A stretch of 64,000 nucleotides of DNA from Nocardioides turkmenicus (lineage in GTDB: Bacteria > Actinomycetota > Actinomycetes > Propionibacteriales > Nocardioidaceae). The number at the start of each line of letters is the position of its first letter. Within the stretch, counting starts at the first letter, position 1. The notes beneath the pieces were generated by a model. That model worked only from the letters and a program-made list of their open reading frames with translations. It was not told where the DNA came from and did not search any database. A program made the translations under genes and the position numbers. Shown one piece after another: positions 58,258 through 64,000 of this stretch. The stretch covers positions 310,001-374,000 of the forward strand of contig NZ_JAALAA010000001.1 of assembly GCF_011045035.1 (NCBI RefSeq), written 5' to 3'.

Positions 58258-58872
58258 TCACCTGGCCAGCTCGTCCGGACGCTCATCGTGCTCGTGGGGC
58301 GCCCACATCAGGAAGATCACCATCAGGGCCAGCATCGCCGACCCCGGGACGAGCAGGACCAGCCATGGCGAGGCCAGCTGGAAGCTGTCCTGGAGCACGG
58401 TGCCGTCGGCGGCGCCCTTGGCGAGACCGTTGGGGTCCTCGGGTGAGAGCAGCGAGGTGACCAGCAGCATCAGACCACCGCCGGCCGTGCCCCCGACCGC
58501 CAGCGCGGCGAGGGTGACCAGCTCGGAGCGGTTGAGCCAGACCGCGGCCGCGATGCCGACCAGCAGCCCGAGCACGATCGCGCAGACCGAGAACCACCCG
58601 GTCGCCGCGAAGACGCCTTGGTCGATGTTCTGCGCGATGGTGGGCGGGTCGATCGAGACGAGCCCGCGATACCACTTGTCTTCGAGCACCATCCCGGTCG
58701 GCGGGGTCCACAGGGTCGCCGCCGCCAGGCCGGCCACGAGACCGCCGACGACGAAGGCCACGGCGATGACGGCCACCTGCACCAGCACCGGACGGGACAG
58801 GTCGGGGCGGGTGGAGCGGCGACCGGTCACATGAAGACTGGGCGGCGGCGGCACGATCAGATTGTCAGGCAT
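58258..58872 (-). CDS. Hypothetical four-helix membrane protein
   Basis: A 204-residue protein with a short Pro-rich N-terminus (VPPPPSLHVTGRRS), four membrane helices (about 31-52, 90-112, 120-142, 165-188) and a His/Asp/Glu tail. WYRGLVSIDPPTIAQNIDQG forms a loop between the first two helices. The family was not recognised with confidence; DUF2567-like proteins have the same layout. Its start overlaps the dnaE stop by 16 bp, so the gene probably shares the dnaE transcript. Confidence 0.7.
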   Translation of the reverse strand: MPDNLIVPPPPSLHVTGRRSTRPDLSRPVLVQVAVIAVAFVVGGLVAGLAAATLWTPPTGMVLEDKWYRGLVSIDPPTIAQNIDQGVFAATGWFSVCAIVLGLLVGIAAAVWLNRSELVTLAALAVGGTAGGGLMLLVTSLLSPEDPNGLAKGAADGTVLQDSFQLASPWLVLLVPGSAMLALMVIFLMWAPHEHDERPDELAR

Positions 58873-61800
58873 CCTGGTCCGAGGAGGTGTTTGAGGTCGG
58901 CGAAAAGCTCGGGAGTCGGCGTCACCCGCAGCCGGTCATCGAGCTTCATGACCCGGGTCGCGTCCCGTGTCATCAACCGTAGCCTGACCTCGGCTACGCC
59001 GGGATATGTGGTCAGTACGTCACGTAGCGAGGCGATCACCGGCGGCGTGCACCGCGTCGACGGCAGCGTGATCACCACCGGCCCCCCGGCCGCGCCCGGC
59101 CCGCCGGTCAGGTCGGGGACGGTGACCTCCTGGCCGCGCAGCTCGGGCTGGTCCTTGTCGCGGGAGAGCTGGCCCTTGACCCGGATGATCGAGTCCTCGA
59201 CCAGGTGGGGCGCCGCCAGCTGGTAGGAGGACGGGAAGAGCAGCACCTCGACGGAGCCCTCCAGGTCCTCCAGCGTCACCGTGGCCCAGGCGTCGCCCTT
59301 CTTGGTGATGCGCCGGTTGACGTTGGTGACCAGCCCGGAGACGGTGACGGTGGAGTTGTGGGGCCGGGTCTCGTCGGTCATCAGCTGGCCGATCGTGCAG
59401 TCGGTGCCGTTGGCGAGGACGTGCTCGAGGCCCATCAGCGGGTGGTCGGAGACGTAGAGGCCGAGCATCTCGCGCTCGTGGCCGAGCAGGGTCATCTTGT
59501 CCCACTCGTCCATCTCCGGGATCGTCACCGAGACCCCGAACTCGACCCCGTCACCGTCGTCGAGCCCACCGAAGAGCGAGTCCTGGCCGATCGCCTCGTT
59601 GCGCTTGATGTCGACGTACTGGTCCACGGCGGTCTCGTGGATCGCCACCAGCGCCCGGCGCCGGTGCTTCATGTCGTCGAAGGCGCCGGCCTTGATCAGC
59701 GACTCGATCACGCGCTTGTTGCACGCTCGGTCGGGCACCTTGGAGAGGAAGTCGTTGAAGTCGGTGAACCGCCCCTTCGACTCGCGCGCCTCGACGATCC
59801 CGTCGACCACCTGGGCGCCGACGTTGCGGACCGCGGTCATACCGAATCGGATGTCGTTGCCGACCGCGGTGAAGTCGTGGGAGGACTCGTTGACGTCGGG
59901 CGGCAGGACCGCGATCTTCATCCGGCGACACTCGTTGAGGTAGATCGCCATCTTGTCCTTGTCGTTCTTGACCGAGGTCAAGAGCGCGGCCATGTATTCG
60001 GTCGGGTAGTTGGCCTTGAGGTAGGCGGTCCAGTAGGTGACCACACCGTAGGCCGCCGAGTGCGACTTGTTGAACGCGTAGTCGGAGAACGGCAGCAGGA
60101 TCTCCCAGATGGTGTCGATCGCATCCTGGGAGTAGCCGCGCTCGATCATGCCGGCCTGGAACCCGGCGTACTGCTTGTCGAGCTCGGCCTTCTTCTTCTT
60201 GCCCATCGCGCGGCGGAGGTTGTCCGCCTGTCCCAGCGAGAACCCCGCCAGGACCTGCGCGATCGACATCACCTGCTCCTGGTAGACGATCAGGCCGTAC
60301 GTCTCCCCCAGCACCTCCGCGAGCGGCTCCTCGAGCTCGGGATGGATCGGCACGATCGGCTCGCGGCCGTTCTTGCGGTGGGCGTACTTGTTGTGGGAGT
60401 CGGCACCCATCGGGCCGGGCCGGTAGAGCGCGGAGACCGCAGTGATGTCGGCGAAGCGGTCGGGAAGCATCGACCGCAGCAGCGCGCGCATGCCACCACC
60501 ATCGAGCTGGAAGACGCCGAGCGTGTCGCCGCGCTGCATCAGCTCGTAGGTCGGCTTGTCGTCGAACGGGACGTCCTCGAGCACCAGGTCGATGCCTCGG
60601 TTGGCGCGGATGTTGGCGAGCGCGTCCTCGAGGGTGTGGAGGTTGGAGAGGCCCAGGAAGTCCATCTTGACCAGGCCGAGCGACTCACAGGTCGGATACT
60701 CGAACTGGGTGACGACCTGGCCGTCCTGCTTGGGCTCCATCAGCGGGACGATGTCGATGATCGGCTCGGAGGCCATGATCACGCCGGCGGCGTGGATGCC
60801 GGTCTGCCGGATCTGTCCCTCGAGACCGAGCGCGGTCTCGTAGATCTTGCGGACGTCGGGGTCGGAGTCGTGCAGGGCGCGGAAGTCGCCACCCTCGCCG
60901 TAGCGCTTGTGCTCGGGGTTGAACAGCTCCTTGAGCGGCACGCCCTTGCCCATCACGTCGGGCGGCAGCGCCTTGGTGATCCGGTCGCCGATCGCGAAGC
61001 CGTGGTCGAGGATGCGGGCGGCGTCCTTGATCGCCTGCTTGGCCTTGATCCGCCCGAAGGTCGCGATCTGGGCGACCTTCTCCGCGCCGTACTTCTCCGT
61101 GACGTACTTGATCGTCTCGCCACGGCGATGGTCGTCGAAGTCGATGTCGAAGTCGGGCATCGAGGGACGCTCGGGGTTGAGGAACCGCTCGAAGAAGAGG
61201 CCGTGCTCGAGCGGGTCGAGATCGGTGATCCTCAACGCGTACGCCACGATCGACCCCGCACCCGAACCACGGCCCGGGCCGATCCGGATGCCGTTGTTCT
61301 TCGACCACTGGATGAAGTCGGCGACCACGAGGAAGTAGCCCGGGTAGCCCTTCTGCAGGATGACGTCGATCTCGAACTCGACGCGGTCCTTGACCTCCTG
61401 GGTCAGCTTGTCGCCCGGGTAGCGGAGCTCGATGCCGCGCCAGGTCTCCTTGCGCAGCCAGGACTCCTCGGTCTCGCCCTCGGGGATGTCGGCGCGCGCC
61501 ATGTAGCCACCGGTCGACTCGGTGAACTCGACGTCGCAGCGCTCGGCGATCAGCAGGGTGTTGTCGCATGCCTCGATCAGGTCCTGCTGCCCCCACAGCT
61601 CACGCATCTCCGCGGCGGACTTGATGTAGTAGCCGCTGCCCTCGAACGCGAACCGCTTGCCGCCCTTGGAGTAGGGCGGCTCCGTCATCCGGCTGCCCGA
61701 CTGGACGCACAGCAGCGCCTCGTGGGCCGCGGCGTCCTCGGGGTTGTTGTAGTGGGAGTCGTTGGTGGCGACCGGGCGGATGCCCATGGTCTTGCCGAGC

Positions 61801-62441
61801 TTGAGCAGATCGTCGCGGACCCGCTTCTCGATCGAGATGCCGTGGTCCATCAGCTCCAGGAAGACGTTGTCCTTCCCGAAGATGTCCTGCAGCTCGCCGG
61901 CCTCCTTGAGCGCCTCCTCCCACTGGCCCAGTCGCAGCCGGGTCTGGATCGCGCCACTCGGGCAACCCGTGGAGACGATGATCCCCTTGGAGTGCTCGGC
62001 GAGGATCTCCTTGTCCATCCGCGGCTTGAAGTAGTAGCCCTCCAGGCTGGACCGGCTCGAGAGCCGGAAGAGGTTGTGCATCCCCCCGGTGTTCTCCGCC
62101 CACATCGTCATGTGGGTGTAGGCGCCACCACCCGAGACGTCGTCGCCGCCCTCCTGCGCGGCGTCGCCCTTGCCCCACCGCACCCGCTTGCGCTCGGAAC
62201 GCGGGGTGTTCGGGGTGATGTAGGCCTCGATGCCGATGATCGGCTTGACGTCGTGAGCCTTCGCCTTCTTCCAGAAGTCGTAGGCCCCGTGCATGTTGCC
62301 GTGGTCGGTCATCGCGATCGCCGGCATCTCCAGCTCGCTGGTCCGCTTGAAGAGACCGTCGAGGAGCGAGGCACCGTCCAGCATCGAGTATTCGGTGTGG
62401 ACGTGCAGGTGGACGAATGAGTCCTTGGAGCCGGCCGCCAT
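58857..62441 (-). CDS. dnaE: DNA polymerase III alpha subunit
   Basis: A 1194-residue replicative polymerase. The N-terminal PHP domain begins FVHLHVHTEYSMLDGASLLD and includes MTDHGNMHGAYDFWKKAK; its His and Asp residues are intact, as in actinobacterial DnaE1, where this domain proofreads. The catalytic aspartates are in SMPDFDIDFDD; the palm, finger and helix-hairpin-helix regions follow, and an OB fold is at VTVSGLVTNVNRRITKKGD. GAGGAGGG before the ATG at 62441 supports this start; the frame is open for 66 more codons but those do not resemble DnaE. The main replicase role is inferred from completeness and the PHP domain. Confidence 0.97.
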   Translation of the reverse strand: MAAGSKDSFVHLHVHTEYSMLDGASLLDGLFKRTSELEMPAIAMTDHGNMHGAYDFWKKAKAHDVKPIIGIEAYITPNTPRSERKRVRWGKGDAAQEGGDDVSGGGAYTHMTMWAENTGGMHNLFRLSSRSSLEGYYFKPRMDKEILAEHSKGIIVSTGCPSGAIQTRLRLGQWEEALKEAGELQDIFGKDNVFLELMDHGISIEKRVRDDLLKLGKTMGIRPVATNDSHYNNPEDAAAHEALLCVQSGSRMTEPPYSKGGKRFAFEGSGYYIKSAAEMRELWGQQDLIEACDNTLLIAERCDVEFTESTGGYMARADIPEGETEESWLRKETWRGIELRYPGDKLTQEVKDRVEFEIDVILQKGYPGYFLVVADFIQWSKNNGIRIGPGRGSGAGSIVAYALRITDLDPLEHGLFFERFLNPERPSMPDFDIDFDDHRRGETIKYVTEKYGAEKVAQIATFGRIKAKQAIKDAARILDHGFAIGDRITKALPPDVMGKGVPLKELFNPEHKRYGEGGDFRALHDSDPDVRKIYETALGLEGQIRQTGIHAAGVIMASEPIIDIVPLMEPKQDGQVVTQFEYPTCESLGLVKMDFLGLSNLHTLEDALANIRANRGIDLVLEDVPFDDKPTYELMQRGDTLGVFQLDGGGMRALLRSMLPDRFADITAVSALYRPGPMGADSHNKYAHRKNGREPIVPIHPELEEPLAEVLGETYGLIVYQEQVMSIAQVLAGFSLGQADNLRRAMGKKKKAELDKQYAGFQAGMIERGYSQDAIDTIWEILLPFSDYAFNKSHSAAYGVVTYWTAYLKANYPTEYMAALLTSVKNDKDKMAIYLNECRRMKIAVLPPDVNESSHDFTAVGNDIRFGMTAVRNVGAQVVDGIVEARESKGRFTDFNDFLSKVPDRACNKRVIESLIKAGAFDDMKHRRRALVAIHETAVDQYVDIKRNEAIGQDSLFGGLDDGDGVEFGVSVTIPEMDEWDKMTLLGHEREMLGLYVSDHPLMGLEHVLANGTDCTIGQLMTDETRPHNSTVTVSGLVTNVNRRITKKGDAWATVTLEDLEGSVEVLLFPSSYQLAAPHLVEDSIIRVKGQLSRDKDQPELRGQEVTVPDLTGGPGAAGGPVVITLPSTRCTPPVIASLRDVLTTYPGVAEVRLRLMTRDATRVMKLDDRLRVTPTPELFADLKHLLGPGCLTI

Positions 62442-62572
62442 TGGCGTGGAGCCCTCCTCGAGGTCGAACGGATGGAGCGGGCGCAGGAGCCCGTGCTCAA
62501 CGACGACGGACGACCTGGGGGAAGGACTACAGACTATCTGGCGCCACCGACAGTTTTCACAGCGGCAGGCCG

Positions 62573-62578
62573 TAGCAT
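62573..62578 (+). promoter_or_regulatory. -10 box of the homocysteine methyltransferase gene
   Basis: TAGCAT, 7 nt, then two in-frame GTG codons. Confidence 0.45.
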
Positions 62579-62585
62579 CGGGGTT

Positions 62586-63449
62586 GTGGTGACGATCCTC
62601 GACGGCGGCCTGTCCAACGCGCTCGAAGCACGCGGTCACGACGTCTCCGGCGCCCTGTGGACCGCCCGGCTGCTGGACGAGTCACCCGCGGAGATCGCCG
62701 CCGTCCACCGCGCCTACTACGCCGCCGGGGCCGACGTCGCGACCACCGCCAGCTACCAGGCCAGCGTGCCCGGTTTCGTGGAGGCGGGCATGACCGAGAC
62801 GTACGCCACCGAGCTGCTGCGCCGCAGCGTCCGGGTCGCGCGCGAGGTCGCCGCCGAGGCTCCCGGGCGCCTGGTCGCCGCCTCGATCGGACCCTACGGC
62901 GCCTACCTGGCCGACGGCTCGGAGTACCGCGGACGCTACGGCGTCTCCGCGGCGACGCTGCGCGACTTCCACGCGCCCCGGCTGGCTCTGCTCGAGACCG
63001 AGGACCCCGACCTCATCGCGGTCGAGACCATCCCCGACATCGAGGAGGCCGAGGTGCTCGTCGACCTCCTCGACGACATCGGCCTCCCGGTCTGGTTCTC
63101 CTACTCCTGCGCCGGCACCCGGACCCGGGCCGGCCAGCCCCTGGCCGACGCCCTGGCGCTGGCCGCCGGGATCCGCTCCGTGGTCGCGGTCGGCGTCAAC
63201 TGCTGCGACCCGGCCGACGTGCCCGCCGCCGTCCAGCTGGCCACCGCCACCGGCGAACCCGCCGTCGTCTACCCCAACACCGGCGAGACCTACGCCGACG
63301 GCGCCTGGTCCGGCACCCCTCACTTCCGCCCCGGCGAGGCCCTCTCCTGGGTGAGCTCCGGTGCTGCGTACGTCGGTGGCTGCTGCCACGTCGGCCCGCG
63401 CGAGATCGCCCTCATCGCAGCCGAGATGGCCCACCTGAAGGGCGAGTAG
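62586..63449 (+). CDS. mmuM: Homocysteine S-methyltransferase family protein
   Basis: A 287-residue zinc enzyme that moves a methyl group from S-methylmethionine or S-adenosylmethionine to homocysteine. The zinc ligands are in GVNCCDP and GGCCHVGPRE; ILDGGLSNALEARG starts the barrel, and ASIGPYGAYLADGSEYRG is a substrate loop. It starts at the first of two GTG codons after TAGCAT; the second, 3 bp on, is equally possible. It is divergent from dnaE and ends 7 bp before the converging GNAT gene. The preferred methyl donor is not evident. Confidence 0.9.
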   Translation: MVTILDGGLSNALEARGHDVSGALWTARLLDESPAEIAAVHRAYYAAGADVATTASYQASVPGFVEAGMTETYATELLRRSVRVAREVAAEAPGRLVAASIGPYGAYLADGSEYRGRYGVSAATLRDFHAPRLALLETEDPDLIAVETIPDIEEAEVLVDLLDDIGLPVWFSYSCAGTRTRAGQPLADALALAAGIRSVVAVGVNCCDPADVPAAVQLATATGEPAVVYPNTGETYADGAWSGTPHFRPGEALSWVSSGAAYVGGCCHVGPREIALIAAEMAHLKGE

Positions 63450-63456
63450 TCCCAGG

Positions 63457-63924
63457 TCAGGGCCAGGCCATCCGTACGTCGGGGGTCTTCTCCTGGTTGG
63501 CGGAGCCGTCGGTGCGCTCGACCTCACGCAGGCCGTGGCGGGCGTAGAACGCCCGCGCCGGGGTGTTCATCTCGAAGACCCAGAGACCGAAGCCGTCGGG
63601 GGCCAGGGACTTCACCAGGTCGAGCAGCATGGTGCCGAGGCCGGTGCCCTGGGCGCGGGGGTGGACGAAGAGGTCGTCGAGCCAGGTCGGGGTGAAGGCG
63701 GCGAAGGCCGAGACCTGGCCGGCGACCTCGGCGACCCAGACCTGCGACCCCTTCTGGGGTGCGAGCACCTTCACCGCGAGCCACTCCCGGATGTCGGAGA
63801 CCGGGTAGATCGGCGGGGGCATCGGCGCCGCGGCCCGGGCCTCGACGTAGGTGGTGAGGATCTCGGCGATGTCCTCGGGCTCCGCCGGGCGGAGCACCGT
63901 CTCAGTGCGCGTCGCGGATGACAT
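63457..63924 (-). CDS. GNAT N-acetyltransferase
   Basis: A 155-residue GNAT protein. The acetyl-CoA loop is FVHPRAQGTGLGTMLLDLVK (Q/R-x-x-G-x-G), preceded by TPTWLDDL, and the C-terminal strand is LWVFEMNTPARAFYARHGLREVER, given here as MNTPARAFYARHGL. LRPAEPEDIAEI at the start is typical. The acceptor is unknown. Its ATG overlaps the RluA-type gene by 23 bp, so it follows that gene in one transcript. Confidence 0.85.
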   Translation of the reverse strand: MSSATRTETVLRPAEPEDIAEILTTYVEARAAAPMPPPIYPVSDIREWLAVKVLAPQKGSQVWVAEVAGQVSAFAAFTPTWLDDLFVHPRAQGTGLGTMLLDLVKSLAPDGFGLWVFEMNTPARAFYARHGLREVERTDGSANQEKTPDVRMAWP

Positions 63925-64000
63925 CGAGAGCGTGCTGGAGATCGTCGGGGTAGGTCGACTCGAACGTGACGTACTCGCCGGTCTCCGGGTGCTCGAAGCC
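63902..64000 (-). CDS. RluA-family pseudouridine synthase, C-terminal end only
   Basis: Only the last 32 residues are in the window: GFEHPETGEYVTFESTYPDD and then LQHALDVIRDAH. H-P-x-T-G-E followed by F-x-S/P-x-x-P-x-D-L is the conserved end of RluA/RluD enzymes, which make pseudouridine in 23S rRNA. The gene continues past the window edge. In relatives lspA and rluD lie upstream of dnaE, which agrees with this order (recalled). Confidence 0.75.
   Translation of the reverse strand, partial: GFEHPETGEYVTFESTYPDDLQHALDVIRDAH

Noticed and set aside
59205..62420. A 1071-codon open frame antisense to dnaE
   Set aside because: Same reasons: a shadow of dnaE codon bias, with no domain.
62442..62639. 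Longer dnaE N-terminus
   Set aside because: The 66 extra residues do not resemble DnaE, and GAGGAGGG lies before the ATG at 62441.

Overview
The window is about 64 kb of chromosome from a high-GC Gram-positive bacterium, most likely an actinobacterium of the Nocardioides type (order Propionibacteriales). The inference rests on uniformly GC-rich codon use, nearly gap-free operons with ATGA/GTGA overlaps, many start codons placed 6-7 nt after a TANNNT-like -10 box (leaderless mRNAs), actinobacterial families (DUF2613, HGxxPAAW, Trp-operon membrane protein, ANTAR regulator PdtaR), and a gene order that, from memory, follows the polA-pdtaR-pyk-lgt-trp-his block of Mycobacterium tuberculosis. No 16S gene is present, so the genus is an inference. 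No plasmid, phage, IS or CRISPR was seen.

Layout. 1-4564: surface-polysaccharide genes (GT4 glycosyltransferase, DUF2613 peptide, AftD-like GT-C membrane protein, flippase). 4605-11947: a tight five-gene operon of SWIM zinc finger, DUF5691, MoxR AAA+ ATPase, DUF5682 and VWA (MIDAS) proteins, comparable with E. coli yehL-yehM-yehP-yehQ and of unknown function. The flippase plus this operon are bracketed by two arrays of the same 21-bp-period repeat (3173-3232 and 11953-12098), the second a symmetric 3+3 palindromic array. 12123-15340: polA and a hotdog thioesterase. 15521-22564: liv branched-chain amino acid ABC transporter, a GNAT gene and pdtaR. 22659-23531: a tRNA with anticodon CAA and an adjacent HTH-LAGLIDADG gene. 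23528-31776: pyk, an HxlR regulator and glutamate synthase gltD/gltB.

32056-38167: lgt, a SCO1-like copper chaperone, trpA-trpB-trpC, two small membrane proteins of the Trp operon and hisI; trpE is not in its usual place. 38360-47082: accessory genes: dispanin-like and DUF2752 membrane proteins, a three-gene locus with type VII secretion signals (39234-41859) that looks less GC-rich than its surroundings, a heterodimeric ABC exporter and a secreted beta-propeller protein. 47093-54495: his genes (hisF, hisA, then hisH, hisB, hisC, hisD) interrupted by a VOC/SRPBCC/DinB trio. 54623-64000: a membrane protein behind a 20-bp palindrome, a LON-domain protein, ybaK, DUF3352, a membrane protein, dnaE, a homocysteine methyltransferase, a GNAT and the 3' end of an RluA-type pseudouridine synthase.

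The core genes are housekeeping: replication and repair (polA, dnaE), nitrogen and amino acid metabolism (gltBD, trp, his, liv), glycolysis (pyk) and envelope (lgt, flippase, glycosyltransferases). The parts most likely to hold undescribed biology are the MoxR/VWA/SWIM operon with its flanking repeat arrays, the type VII toxin-like locus, the tRNA/LAGLIDADG pair and the LivH fusion. No gene-free stretch exceeds 300 bp; the longest (16790-17075, 31777-32055) are described in the list.
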